From: Plumapathes pennacea
Taxonomy: Eukaryota > Cnidaria > Anthozoa > Antipatharia > Myriopathidae
DNA: 64,000 bases
Direction: 5' to 3'
NCBI GenBank assembly: GCA_964036295.1
Contig: OZ038462.1
Location: forward strand, 27,269,759 to 27,333,758
Every line of letters starts with the position of its first letter. Position 1 is the stretch's first letter. The notes under the pieces were generated by a model that was given only the letters and a program-made list of their open reading frames with translations, was not told where the DNA came from and did no database searches. Below are positions 31,471-44,660 of this stretch, piece by piece. The translations under genes and the position numbers were made by a program.

Positions 31471-34400
31471 ATGGTTGTATACGAAAAAGTTAGCGGTGGA
31501 GCAAATCCTAGGAAAAATCCCAAGGAGTCTGCTAGCATCTTCTCCATCCTCTCTTTCTCCTGGATGAGCAGTACATTGGCCACTGGTAGCACACGACCGC
31601 TCGAAAACAGCGACCTGTTTCCACTGCTGGACGAAGACAAGACCCAGGGCCTGACCGAGAGATTGGAGCAGACTTGGAACGAAGAATGTCGGCGACATCC
31701 AGATTTTGGCGGGAAAAAGAGGCGTCGTCTGTTTTGGGCCTTGATGTGCATGTTTCACTGGAGTGAACTCGTCTTTGTATTGAGTACTTCCATGATTGGA
31801 GGCTTGTGTAATGTGTTGCAGCCTCTTTTCCTCAGCATGTTGTTGTTGATTTTAATGAAGCAATCAACAGAAGACATGTGGTTGGCGTACGTTTACGGTG
31901 CAGGGATTTGCATTAGCGCTTTGATCAGGGTCGTGGTAATGCATCAGTTCGTTTTCAATTCCTTGATGATGGCAGTGAGATGGAAAGCGGCACTTACTGG
32001 ATTTATTTTCAGAAAGGTGAGCTATATGCCAGTACAGCACCCGCACACGCTATAGGCAAAGAGTCGGTTCAACAAAACTAAACTGACTGCAAAACGACAT
32101 TATCTCAACAAGTCAACGTATAACTATGCAGAATGTCTATCTACGCGGTTACAAGGCACATAGTCTGTTTGCCGTATCTACAGCAAAATGTTTTAGTATG
32201 CCGTGGTCACACTTGCGCTAGCATTGCGCTTACCTTCGCATAGTTAGGGCGCGTTCTTTTGGGTCTGTTATTCCTACTCCGGAATTTGAATAACAGAATA
32301 GACAGAATACCAGTTCTCAAAAGAACAAACTTTGCGCTACTCTGAAAGCATCAACGCTGACGTCATAGAATACGCCAAAAAAAAAAAAAAAAAAGGAATC
32401 AAAGCAGTGTTGCCACTGTAAGGTCGGCTCTCTTTTTAATTGACAGTTTGTCAATTTTGAGACAGAACAGAAACAGAACTTTTTAATTTACAGAAAACAC
32501 ATCTATCCGTAGGCCTCCACCTTGGCCGAGCCGTGCATTCGAAAGTCTTAGTTTTCAAAACCCTCCATTCCAAGGCAGTAGAGGGTGAAAATTATAAAAC
32601 TTTAGTGTGGAGCTTGAACTGGGAGCCTTCGAAATTTATATCACCAAAACACTGCAACAATCATTAGAATTCTTCACTGTCGAATCCCTGAACCGGAACG
32701 AGACCATCCCAAGCCGGCAAGGAAATCAAAGCAGCAAGGCAGCTGCATCGCCAGAGATTTCAGACATCCGCTTGCGCCATCTTGGAAAAGGCATCAGGTT
32801 TCACGCTGAGAGCCGCTCAAGACTAACAAAGAAATGTATGGGATCTGATAATAAATTTCGCTTTTCGCTTAACTGAAGCACGTTCATAAAAATGTTTGGG
32901 CAGCATTCGGAAGAGGAAAGCTTCCTAAACACAACAGTGCAAAAAATATTTATCTCCGGTTTTCGATGTGTACTTTTTTGGATTTAAAATTTCGGCCTAC
33001 GTAAGAAGGGATTGATAGCAGAATACGCTCAAAACCTGCTACTGTCACTTTTTAAGCTGCACTTAATACAAGAACCTTGGATACAACGCAAAATGTTTAC
33101 CCCGTACCTGATTGTCGAAGGATTGAACATCTCCTATGAAGTCTCAGTCAGTTCCCTGGAGCAAATTCGATGCGTACTTTTTGCGTTTGAATTTGCAGTT
33201 CACAGCCAGCCGTGGCGAATGCCTCCCGTGAAGTACGCTGACTTCGGATGTTGATATTTTGGGCTAGGAAGCTCCAAATCGCATGAAAAGTGCATCAAAC
33301 GAAAGCTAACTTCAACGGGTCGGTCAGCGGCACATCTCCTAAACGTAGCAGTCTCTTTTTGAACCGGAGAAACCCATCCCTCCCCCACCCCACTGAGGCA
33401 AAATACATAACAATGTTGAATGTATGAATGGCGCATGCTCATACCATACGCCGCTGGGAAAGACCGGAAGCAATCGTGGACGCAAAATGTCCGGAATTTC
33501 TGGCGATGTGTAAGCTCGCGAATTCGTAAATATACTTTTGCGGGAGTAGGTATTAATAGAACTGGCTCAAGACCACACTGTAGAATTTGCTCAATTTTAG
33601 GTATGTGGAAGTTTGCATCCGTTTCTGCGGACCTCCACTTTCGCTGTACCGCGTATTCAAATTAGTTTCAGGTTTTAAAACCCACATTTACAAGGCGGCA
33701 GAGGGTGAACATTATAAAACTTAGTGTGGCGCTCGAAATGGGAGAATTTAGAATTCTTCACTGCCGAATCTCTGAACCGGAATGAGACCGTCCGGAGCCG
33801 CAAAGCAAATGTCTATCCGTGACTTACTCATATCATGCACACTCCCCAGCTTATCTTGGCGACACCTACATATATACGTGCGTAAAGAAAACACGCCTTT
33901 CTTCTTTTGGCTGAGTTTCAAGTTGAAGAAATTTAAGTGAAATGTGATACACTTGTTGACATGTACTTACCATTTAATAAGACACAGATGCCACAATGGA
34001 CGCATCCTTTACAGTCAACACTGACCTTAGAACTAGGACGGCAGAGGACAGGACGGTAGCTCCTGCGAAACAATAAAGCAATATAATTGATAATCCTTCA
34101 GCTGGGAGTGTCAAGCATTTATTTTACGCATACTGAGCTCTTCATAAGTTTGATTGTAATATATAATTTGTGCATTGTTTTCTTTACTTCGGCGCTTCCC
34201 CTTCACAGGTTTTGCGCCTTAACCAAACCAGCCTATCAACACTAACAAGTGGTTACGTCATGGACTTGGTCGCTGGTGATGTCCAGCGCTTTGATTTTTC
34301 AGTTAAATACCTCGCCTGCGTTATCCAAGCTTTGTTCGAAATTGGCGCCGTCACTGTGATAACCTGGAGCCTGCTGGGATACCAAGCCTTGGGTGGCATC

Positions 34401-37400
34401 TTTTTTATGGTCTCTCTTGCACTTTACTATTGCATCATGGGAGTAGTGTGCACTGGACTTCGCACCAGAATTGCCCACGTGACCGACAAACGTTTGAATT
34501 CCATGAACGCAATTGTATCTGGAATACGCACTGTCAAGATGCACGCCTGGGAATGGCCATTCATGGAAATGGTGAAGCGATTGAGAAGGTCAGTATAGTT
34601 ATTATTGTATTGGATGTTTTACATGAATATGAAGAGCGCATTCCTACAGCAATCTTGCACACTATACTAAACTTTCCGAAATCTTGCAAATTTTCGTTTA
34701 TGCAGGTGATTAAACGGTGGTTAATTTGGTAGAGGAAAATCTGAGATCGGATTTTAATCTCAGATCACACGGATTTTCCGCGACGAAAGAAACAAACAAA
34801 TCCGAAAATGGATTATTTGCATCGTTCTCGGGCTGAAAATATAATCGATGAATGCATGTTAGTTTTCTGGTTATATCTACAAACGCGAAACAATAACACT
34901 ACTCACATTACCTTCGTCGCCAAAATCTCTGCCGTTTGCCATTGTCACAACAAAAGTATGTGTACTTTTTGCGAATCCTTCCCATGCTCCAGATCATGAA
35001 TCCCAAGATTTAGATAGTATTCGACGAATCTGTTCTGACTATGGATTCAGAGGATTTAAAATTCCTTTTCGGATTTTAGTAAAGAAACGCAAAAAAGGTT
35101 TTGGATTCAAAAATCCGGTTTTGGATTTTCCCAAAGAAACGCACCCTCAGTGCGCGATCTAAAGCTTTTTTTTTTTTTTTTTTTCTTTCACCAAATTTTT
35201 CCTGGAAGTGTCCGCTGTATTTCTTTTACGCGCGGTCAAGGTGCATGCCTGGGAATGGCTTTTCATGGAAATGGTGAAGCAACTGAGGAGGTCATCAACA
35301 TACACTATAGAAAATACGACATTCGCAGATGCTCTGACGCTGTATTACTTTTACTAATAACATCTTTCGAATGTCGCTCAGCGTTTCGCGTGCGACGTTA
35401 AGCTACGCAGCTTTGGCTACTTGAATCGGCACAAAGGCGAAAAAACTTTCGCCTGAGAAATACTGCTTAAGGTTTTCCAGTTTGATTCATTTCGATCATT
35501 GATCGCTGTAGTTTCAAGACATTTATTATGTCTAAGTCGTAGGCCTTAACTTGCAACATGTCCTTTTCGTGCTACGCAACGGACCTTCAGACAGTCTTCA
35601 GATTTTGCTCTGAAATAAAAGTATGCATTGGGACATACTACGATCGTGCCACCTTACTTTTAATGCCATTGAATGTGGCACGGCATCACAATCAGTAAAT
35701 AATTTTTTTCGATAATTAAAAAGTGAATTTTGCAGTAGCTGTGCGGCACCTCTTTAGGAAACTTTTAGCACATATTTGATTAACAGCGGCCGAATGGACC
35801 TGAATGTTTTTGAAAAATGGAAGGCTATTTTTGAAATTTTTGTAAACTTCAACTTCAAAATATATCAATCCGACGAAAATTCTGTAGAAGGGGGTTCCAT
35901 CCACCTTCGCTGGGGTTTCGGTTTGCTTGTACGTCCGAGGGTTAAGCTAAACACCTTCTCCTGTTTTGCTTTCAGACGAGAGATGTGGTTGATTCGATTG
36001 AAGAGTGTTATCTTATCTACGTTTGCTGCTTTGCTTTATTCCTGCCAACCTATCGCGAGTTGTATCGGCATCGCAGTTCTGTCAGCATCTGGGTTAGGAC
36101 TAACAACCTACAACATGATGATGTTTTTTTCGTTAATTTCCACTGTAAGGTTAAGCGTATCACAGTACATTGGTATGCCCATGAATCTCTTGCCCGACTT
36201 TTTTGCTGGACTCGATCGAATCCAGGAGTTGCTTGTAATGCACGACTTGCGCCAAGTCACTGATAATGACAATCTGCTAAAAGCATTTATACAGGATGAC
36301 AAATTCCATGGTGATAGAGGAAAAGTAACGCCATCAGTGCCGACATCCACTGGTCCAAGCAGACAGAATCAAATAAAAAGTGACCCTCGTTATGAAAAAA
36401 TTATGTGTGAAGGAAACGGCCCACCAGGCATCGTTTTTCTTGACAATGTCACGTGCTGTTGGGAGGAAGAAAATATATTGAAATCTGTTTCCCTGTCGGT
36501 TTCTGAGGGTGAACTGGTATCAGTCACCGGTCCTGTTGGTTGCGGCAAATCCTCCCTCTTGATGGCCATTCTACAGGAACTGCCTCTTTCCCAGGGCACC
36601 ATGTCGTGCTCTGGTCGTATAGCACATGTGCCACAACTAGCCTGGATATTCTCTGGAACCGTTCAAGAAAATATTCTTTTCGGTAAACACATAGAGCCAG
36701 AACGATACAAGCAAATCCTTGAAGCTTGTGCTCTGACAAGAGATATTGAAGATCTCCCTGATGGCGACATGACCATGATTGGTGAGCGTGGAGTACTCTT
36801 GAGTGGTGGTCAGCGTGCACGTGTCGCCCTCGCACGCGCAGTGTATGCAGATGCCGACGTGTATTTGTTAGACGACCCTCTCAGTGCTGTGGACTCTAAA
36901 GTTGCCGAGCATATCTTTGAGAAATGCATCTGTGGAATACTGGCACAGAAGACGAGGATTGTTGTCACCCACTGTCAGCAGTTTCTGACGAACGCAGAAC
37001 ATCTTGTCATCATGAAAGAAGGATTGATCATCAACGAAGGAAGTTATACGGACTTGCGTACAACTGGAATTGAATTCCAGGAAATCCGTGGCGACGTGAA
37101 ATCAGGAAATTCTCACTTTACTCAAGATTCTTCAAGGAAAGAAAAAGTCACGACAGAAGACGTAATTGGGTTAGAGCTCAAAGAGGAAGATCGATTGATG
37201 GGATCAGTGACTTGCTCTCTTTACTGGAAATATTTCCGTTCAGGACTTTCTTCCTTCGTGCTGATCAGTTTCATCTTGTTCATCGTTGTAGCTCAAGGTA
37301 TGTGAACTTACAGACGTCGACGAAGCTTGCTTCAATATTAAATTTACTAGTGCAGTAGCAAAGCCCCTACTAAAGTATTTGGCAAGATCATTTTGGAACC

Positions 37401-39602
37401 AGCTCAAATATATCTCAGTAAAGTTTGATTTCTTATTCCAGTGGTTCTTGTCCTTCCTGATTGGTGGGTTTTGCACATGAGTAATCTGCCTCGTTTCCGG
37501 AGGGAACAAAGTCAAAACCTATACATCTACGCTGGATTAGCGAGTGTGGCTTTCCTCTTGTCACTCGTAAGAGCTCTGCTGTTCTTTAACGCGGCACTGA
37601 ATTCTTCTCAAACCCTCCATCACGGAATGCTAACCGCTGTGCTCAAGGCTCCTGTGTTGTTCTTTGACACAAATCCTATTGGACGAGTTTTAAACCGGTT
37701 TTCGACGGACTTGGCATTCATGGACGAGATGTTGCCGGAAACGTTTCTGGACGCCGTTCAACTTGTGCTTTTCTGCATCAGTGCTATTGTCCTTCCTTCC
37801 TTGCTGAACCCGTGGATTATAATGGTGCTGATTCCTTTGCTTGCCGTTTTCTTAATCATTGGTAAGTATTACGTGAAGACGTCGCGTGAGCTGAGACGTT
37901 TGGAGGCGCTGAACAGAAGTCCAGTGTTTTCACATTTGGCCGACTCTCTGGAGGGCTTGGTGACTATTCGGACGTACAACAGAGAGCGGATGTTCCTGAA
38001 TGAATTTTACAGGTGAGAAACCGAAGGGATTGTGGCCGGCTATTTGTCAAGGAGCAATCACGATATTTTGTGTTCTGATATATATTTTAACAGGTATCAA
38101 GACATGCACAACAAAACTGCGTTTCTAAGGATAGGAAGCGAGCGATGGTTGGCAATTCGCGTGGACGTAATTTGCGTTTGTTTTGTTACCGCGGTTCTCC
38201 TCTTCTCGATTGTTACGCAGTCTGGTGCAGGTCAGTTCATATAGAATATGCATGAACAAACGTGGACACAAGATAATGCAGTCGGTTCACTCTTACCATT
38301 AATGCATAAGTGAATTTAGGGTGGCCGCACACATCTTACAATCTGTGAATCGACCTGACATGGGGGATAAGCTGACAAGTCGTAGGACAGTGTTTGAATT
38401 CTTATAGCTAAAGACTCAGTTAGAAGTAATTTGTTTCATAAAAAATAAGCATGCAATCATGTGACTTCTGGGAGAACTTGTCTGCAGATGAGATTTGATT
38501 TAACTAGTATGCACTAATTGGGATTCATACATTTTGTTCTTGAAAGGTTGGGGGAATCTGCATTAAATTGTTAGGAAATACATTAACACTTCAGGTGTTC
38601 CACGGTAACATCCGTCATTTTTAGCAGTAGAACCTAAATCAAAATATTTGGCGGATGTCTTCTTAACTCCCCATCTTTGCCACGCCTTTAGGTGTCACCG
38701 CATTCTCTTTGGTCTACACTTTACAACTCGCTGTAGACACCTCCCACTATGGAGTACGACAATGTGCAGACGTAGAGAACTACATGACGTCGGTTGAACG
38801 CGTCATGACCTACACAGAAATTGAACCAGAGCCTGGGTACGAGGTGTCAACCCAGCCCCCAGGAGAATGGCCTCAACGCGGCAGTGTACAAATGGAGAAT
38901 ATGTCTCTAGTTTACTACCCAGGAGGTCCACAGGTGTTGCAAGATGTTTCATTCACCATCGAGCCACATCAAAGGATTGGAATAGCAGGACGCACGGGAG
39001 CGGGAAAGTCTTCACTCGTCGCCGCACTTTTCCGCATGCCAGAACCCGCGGGTCGAATCATTGTTGATGGCATTGACATTCAAAGTCTGAACATACAAAG
39101 CTCTCGTCGTGCACTCTCAGTCATCACTCAAGATCCAATCCTGTTCACTGGCACACTCCGCATGAACTTGGATCCGTTTGAGAGAAGTCAGGATAGCGAG
39201 ATTTGGGAAGCCCTGGATGAAGCTGGTATGAAAGCCAAAGTGACGAAGCTGCCCAAACAACTGTATGAAGGAATTCTAGAATGTGGAGCAAATTTCAGTG
39301 TTGGTGAACGGCAGCTGCTGTGTCTGGCTCGCGCTTTGCTGCAGAAAAGCAAAATCATGGTTCTAGACGAAGCCACAGCAAATGTGGATTACGAGACAGA
39401 CCATCTCATCCAGGTGACCATCCGCGAGAAATTCCAGGAGTGCACCGTGATCACGGTAGCGCATCGATTGAACACCATCATGGACTACGAGAAAGTTGTG
39501 GTAATGGATAGAGGGCGGGTGGTAGAGTTTGATGAACCTCAATCTTTGTTGAGGAAAGAGGGAGGGATGTTCTCTGAGTTGTACAAGAGCCACCACTTTT
39601 AG
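31471..39602 (+). CDS. ABCC4-like: ABCC4/MRP4-like ABC transporter, gene B
   Basis: Coding exons: 31471-32016, 34209-34588, 35976-37297, 37442-38012, 38094-38230, 38692-39602 (3,867 bases, 1,288 residues). The architecture and splice phases equal those of gene A. Both nucleotide-binding domains keep their motifs (GPVGCGKSS, LSGGQ, LLDDPLSAVD; GRTGAGKSS, VGERQ, VLDEATANVD, VAHRLN). B is the most divergent copy at the N-terminus (MVVYEKVSGG), in exon 2 membrane segments, in the helix before domain 1 (FFSLISTVRLSVSQ) and in the linker. Intron 1 has a normal GT donor and is 2.2 kb long, filled with repeats; intron 2 is 1.4 kb and holds an orphan exon fragment. The ATG directly follows a likely acceptor (TCTTTACCAG), so a non-coding first exon is probable. 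Confidence 0.93.
32377..32395. repeat. poly-A run in intron 1 of gene B
   Basis: A run of about 18 A lies in the intron and could be the tail of a retroposon. Confidence 0.7.
32745..33510. repeat. intronic copy of the 17 kb block
   Basis: It matches 16,955-17,760 with few differences (TTTCACGCTGAGAGCCGCTC, CAAAATGTTTACCCCGTACC, GCCGCTGGGAAAGACCGGAA). It sits inside intron 1 of gene B in the same orientation and accounts for part of the unusual length of this intron. Confidence 0.8.
34740..35147. repeat. degenerate repeat in intron 2 of gene B
   Basis: GGATTTT/AAATCC motifs recur, and the segment ends TTTCCCAAAGAAACGCACCC, which looks like the terminus of a hAT-type MITE. The boundaries and the left terminus are unclear. 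Confidence 0.4.
35228..35294 (+). pseudogene. orphan fragment of ABCC exon 2
   Basis: About 65 bases match the last part of exon 2 of the three ABCC genes and would encode VKVHAWEWLFMEMVKQLRR. The fragment ends at the normal exon end, but the splice site is altered (AGGAGGTCATCA). The rest of the exon is absent. It lies 640 bases downstream of the intact exon 2 of gene B. Confidence 0.85.
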
Positions 39603-39834
39603 CCATTGTGGCAATCAAACCCTTTTATTTAAATTTTTCTGGCAGTTAAATTTCTTATCAATTTTAGTAAAAGTTTCGACAGAATTCCAGTTTTGTCGGA
39701 TGACTCTCTAGAGTAGACTTTTACGCAAAATCACCATTAATAATTAGCACAAAACGGTTGCGTGAATATATTAGGAATGCAGAATTTTAAACATTTGATA
39801 GTGATCGATGTGCATGTATACTTATCCATTGAGT
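39603..39834 (+). other. 3' flank of gene B
   Basis: It aligns with the 3' flank of gene A up to the insertion point of the inverted-repeat element at 39,835. It probably includes the 3' UTR. Confidence 0.6.
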
Positions 39835-40298
39835 ATAATAATAGTGGAGCGGATATGTGCATGGATTGTTCACTTTCGGTTAAAAGCATCAAATTTGGCA
39901 GAAAGACAGGTTTTAGTGGATATAGTGCCACCGCAAAAAATAATGGGTTTCCTAGTTAAGGCGTATTTTCAAAATGGCCGCCATCTGTTGCCATAAAAGT
40001 ACATAGACCGAACATACATTTGAACTATCTTTTTTATTCTTCGAATCCCTTTCAATCAAAGATAGGAACAATAAAAACGTGCAAGTATCATGTTTCGAAG
40101 AAAAACTTTGGGTTGGCAATAAAAAAATGCTTTTAAAATGGAAATCTATACAAACCGGAAGTGAAACTTATTTTTAACGGAAGTGATCAAAGTAAATGCT
40201 TTTCTTTGTGAGCTTACCGTGTTTGTCTGTTTTATTATCACAGACATGATAGAATATTTACCAATACATATTCTAGTTACAATATTGGCTCATCATCT

Positions 40299-40560
40299 TA
40301 ACCCTTTCACTCCCAAGTTCAATTGCAGATTCTCCCAACTTTTAAAATGTATGAGTCATGTAGTGAGAACTGATAGTTCAATCAGCTATCACCTGGGCAA
40401 GGCATCAAAAGTCAAGTTCTCCTTTCTATAGTATTCGGCTTTCAATAACCGTAGAATGTTTCGTTTCGTCTTTAACAAGTATGCAATACAGTTTGAAGAT
40501 TGCGTTAACCCTTTCACTCCCGAAAGTGAGATTAACTTCGATTTTCTACTTCAGTTTCTT
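40299..40560. repeat. AACCCTTTCACTCCC-type repeats
   Basis: Two starts of this family occur (TTAACCCTTTCACTCCCAAG at about 40,299 and TTAACCCTTTCACTCCCGAA at about 40,506). A complete copy with both ends is at 62,805-63,026. Confidence 0.6.
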
Positions 40561-41268
40561 ACGAGAAATATGGTAAAGGCATAATATTCCACGGATTCGA
40601 CTATACAAGAGACGAGGTAGTTCTCAGGCTGAAAATGCGTCGAAGTAAATCATCTTAACGTCCAGCTGTCATACATTTCTGTTGCCGCACTCATCAGTGC
40701 AGGTCCACGGAGCAGTGCAGTGTAAGTGAACCTTCCCGTATAGGAACAGCTTGCTCGACATCCTTTCTTACAGCCGCATCAAACGATTTTGCGGAGTTTT
40801 GCATCACTGGCCTTACCCTCAGAACGTTGAACTTCCTCATCCTCGTCTATGACTGTCCTTGCCTTCTTTTACAACAAGGCTAGACAAGTGGCGCAGTATC
40901 CTCCGCTAATGAACTAATCAGTTCGAAACTCCAACAACGTTACGGTCAAATTCCTTATTCTCGGACTAAAAGGAATAAAATGCTCCGCCTTCAAGGCTGA
41001 ATTCAGTGGTCAAACGCCCCACCCCAGGGGCAAAACATCGCGGAGAAAGGGATAATAAAATAGTCTGAAAGTTCAGTGACTTTTAAGTCAAATAAATTTT
41101 GTGAAACGCGCGTACGAGATATTGTTTCTTTGAGCTAGTTATCCGATGGTTTGAAATATTCCTTTGAAGTATTAAATATACGAGTGATTTGCGAAGATCT
41201 ATAAAATATAAACGTACTTGGCAAAGAGGAATAAACTCTCGACAAGGAAATATTTTCTAATCGATTCA

Positions 41269-41661
41269 TCACGGTATGTCGGTAATAAACGTCGAAGTTA
41301 AAGTCGCCAGGGCAATGTGTATTTGTTTATTTATCCAGTTATAAAACCAGTACCTTGATCGAGGTAACGCATTCAAAATCTTTACGCACTCAAAATCTTT
41401 TCTGTTTTTATCGAACGGTGCAACACCTGGAGATCGATCTTCCATGTACAGTTGCGACGAATAATTAAACTTGTGCTTGCAGATTTCTTTCAACACACAC
41501 ACTAAGCGCACAGCTAACTGGTTTTGCGTAAAGTGGAGTGAAATTAAGGGAACCAGTCTAAACCCGCCACTGAATTCAAATTTCCCACCCTCTGTCGAAG
41601 TGGTGAAATCGACTCCACCCCATGGACAGAGCAGTCTGTCAAAGTCCCGCCTCCCAGACAA
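41269..41661 (-). CDS. unrecognised small ORF inside the 2.9 kb element
   Basis: On the minus strand a 130-codon frame has a mixed, protein-like composition (for example FDRLLCPWGGVDF and HKFNYSSQLYMEDRSPGVAP). No family is recognised. It lies inside a terminal-inverted-repeat element, so it is either carried element sequence or chance. No splice context was worked out. Confidence 0.25.
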   Translation of the reverse strand: MSGRRDFDRLLCPWGGVDFTTSTEGGKFEFSGGFRLVPLISLHFTQNQLAVRLVCVLKEICKHKFNYSSQLYMEDRSPGVAPFDKNRKDFECVKILNALPRSRYWFYNWINKQIHIALATLTSTFITDIP

Positions 41662-43203
41662 ACGAGAGCGTCAAATACCCCTTTCGAAGAGTCAAATTGA
41701 CCGGCGCAAAAGCTTAGCTAAAAACCTATTATCCTGTAATGCAAATACGCCGTATATTTCGGGTACAAAATTAATCACATACAAAGCATGCAGCGGCACT
41801 TTCTGCGATGCGGTAAAGAATTCGATCGCATGTTGTACTCTTCTTCAACTACCTGCTCGGGTTCCAGTGCACTGCGTCTTTTTTTCTGTTTGGTTGAGGC
41901 CTAGTATAATTAAATATACAATAGAAACTTCTGTGCCAGCTAGATTTGCACCGTGAAAAATGTATCTTCTCTCTCACCACTTTGCCCGTTCTTGAAAGAC
42001 TTTGACTCCTTTGGCATGCAAATAACTACTATTAAACTTTTACTATATTCCCAGCCAAAGTCTTGTGGCCTGCTCCTATATTCGACTGGCGCTCAGATTT
42101 AGCGGAGTACTGTGAAGGCTGTTTGTGTTTTCTTGCCACGCATTTAGACCACTCAGAAAGTTTTAAGATTCTATTTTCGGCTCCGCAAACTAAGGACTTC
42201 TAGGTACTAACAACTTTTATATTCTGCGTATGTCCTTTACTTTTCGACAAAATAAAAAATAATTTTCCAAATGTCAGGAATTTGATACATTTAAAGCAAA
42301 CTTAAAAATAGTTGAATAGGAGACATGATTTCAAACTCTTTACCGCATTATTTTCCGATCGAAGCAACATTCACTTCCGGTTTAACGTAGATGACACAAA
42401 ACCAACCAAAATATGCACTGTCTAGGGCTATTCGATATATATATTTTTAACTTTCAGGCTCGTTATATATAATAAGAAGTAAGCCTGAACATGTAAATTA
42501 CAAGTCTAAATTTCATCAATGTTGAATTCGACTTCCGGTCAAGATGGCGGCCATTTTGGAAACCTCCTTAACTGGATTTAACAGAAAGTAGTCGTGATGG
42601 CACTATTATTATCAGATATTTATTAGTATGAAAAAATGTATATTTCCTGCAAGTTTGGTGCTTTTAACCGAAAGTGAACAATTTGGCCCAAATTCTGCAT
42701 ATATCCGCTCCATTATAACAAGAAATAACTTTAGTTTAATAATTAACTTACAACACGGGTATAAAATCACCGTAAAACCGCCAGTATAAAATACAATTGA
42801 CTTTACTCGGTAATTTTTACTTCTACCGCCTCCCCGAGGTGAAGGAGTCGTAAGATGGAAGCCGCCTTTTTAATTTGTTTCGTGTCGAGAACAATGATAT
42901 GTTAAAAACGCGTCTCCGTGGCAAGTTACCATCTTTCAAATGCATGATCATGAGCAATTGGGGTTAATATGATGGCGTCGTATTTGTGCCGCTTAAAATG
43001 GTATATATTTCAACGGTGGCTTTACGTAACCTTTGGCGGTTATTCTTTTTGTGATGTAGTATGTATGTTCTGGTTACCAGAGGTGCGGGCGTGTCAACAA
43101 GACACGTTGTAGCGTGTGCTATTTAGTAAACGAAATCTTTGAAACCAACTCAAGGTAGTTTTATGCAAGACTATCCATTTTGTTAGCTTAGCGCTTTTAG
43201 TTC

Positions 43204-43265
43204 GAGAGTCAAGTTGACTGAGTCGAGTCAAGTTGAATCGAGTCTAGTTGAACCGGGTTGAAAGA
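43204..43265. repeat. short tandem repeat, GAGTCAAGTTGA unit
   Basis: About five imperfect units of GAGTC(A/T)AGTTGAA are in tandem, just upstream of the duplicated block. Confidence 0.75.
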
Positions 43266-43289
43266 GTCAGGAGCTGCAGGGTATCAAAC

Positions 43290-44345
43290 TCAAAGTAGTC
43301 AACCTAAACCAACTGTCAACGCAAACCAATTTGTCAGGGCAGTTTTCTTGTGAAGTTTGGTTAGTGTGGTTAAGTTAATTTTCGGCTCTGGCTAGCCTTA
43401 TTTGCATTATTATTTGTACAGTGTGTACTTGGAGTGGGGCACTGTGGTTGGTGCTACTGTTGAATATTATGCAACACGCGTTTTGCACTTAAAACGTTGT
43501 AACCGAGAAGATATTTTCTGTGCTGTAAGCTTTTGGTAGTACGACACAAAGTAAGGAAGATTAAGGTCGTAGGCGCGAGTCTCGCTGACCGGTTTATTGC
43601 GGGCGTCTCAATCAAGTCGAAATAATCGTTGAAATGCAAAAATGGTCTTCTGATGGAAATTGAACAGTAGCAACTAGGTGAACGTACACTGCTAACTTCA
43701 CCCGGTACACCTTTAAGTTTCAGTTCCTTCGCTAAATCCGCGCGTGATACGGCGTCTGGCTAGTGATTCAGAACTTCGTTATGAATATTAGCAATGAATA
43801 CAACAAGCTGTCCCGGTCACGGATCAGGTAACCGCCTTGCCATTGAAATAATCTTTGAGCTGTATCATGATTGTTCCATATCACTGATCGAGCCAGTTCC
43901 GGCTGTCGCTTGCACACGCCGCCAGGGTCTACGGGCTCAAAGATCAACGCACATCGACGGCGAAGAGGAAAACCAAACAAACACAGGACGTACGAAAGGT
44001 AGAAATGATATTTTCCTGTGTATACTTCATGGACCAGGCTAAATGTGAAGTAATACGAGCAACATGCATTTCCAGTGTAATTTATCGCGCAACATCGGTT
44101 GCGTTGCAAATTGCACTGTAATATCGCGCGTATTACCTGCAAGAAGTTGCAAGAAGTAGAAGTGAGTTTTTAAACAGTCCAGGTGCAATAATTTTATTTA
44201 CTTGCTAATTTTTGTGTTGTCGGAGGGAAAATTCTAAACTGGCGCGCCAAAAGCGACTACCTTGCGATAATTTATGCTACTAGCCTGAAGCTTTCATTGC
44301 CCTGTTCCAGTTTTCTCAGCGTTAGATGCCGGATTACTTTCTGAA
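43290..44345. repeat. duplicated upstream block, copy upstream of gene C
   Basis: It matches 15,880-16,955 and 4,370-5,760. It contains the same ACAGGACGTACGAAAGGTAG segment, which has donor-like sequence (AAAG|GTAG) and might be a non-coding first exon of the transporter genes. Confidence 0.8.
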
Positions 44346-44596
44346 GTTAATTTTTTTGACTACAACAAACTGCTTCACGTTCGCCAGCGAACTTTAAAAA
44401 TTGTGCTGGACGACCAACTCTTAGCGAGTTACTGATCAGTTATGAGGCAATTATTTAATTATTCCTAATGGTACAGTTGAACAAAACCTGTCATGATGGA
44501 GCTGTGCAAAGAGAACAATTGAAATGGCGCAAAATTGGCTGTACAAATTATTAGTACAGACTGAATGGCGCCAAGAAAAGCGCGCCTAGTCTCCTA

Positions 44597-44660
44597 ACAG
44601 CAGACCCACCAGCAGCTCCCGTTTTACATTGCAAAACGGGAGCTGTCGTGGGTCTGCTGT
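44597..44660. repeat. hairpin-forming palindrome
   Basis: ACAGCAGACCCACCAGCAG with CTCCCGTTTT is answered by AAAACGGGAG with CTGTCGTGGGTCTGCTGT around a short loop. The arms are about 27 bases with minimal mismatch. Confidence 0.9.

Larger units (their letters stand above)
39835..42719. mobile_element. 2.9 kb terminal-inverted-repeat element
   Basis: The left end reads AATAGTGGAGCGGATAT, then TTCACTTTCGGTTAAAAGC; the right end carries the complements (GCTTTTAACCGAAAGTGAA, then ATATCCGCTCCATTAT). Further inside, AATGGCCGCCAT and ATGGCGGCCATT also correspond in inverted order. Similarity of the arms fades inward. No recognised transposase is present; a 130-codon minus-strand frame lies inside. 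Confidence 0.75.
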
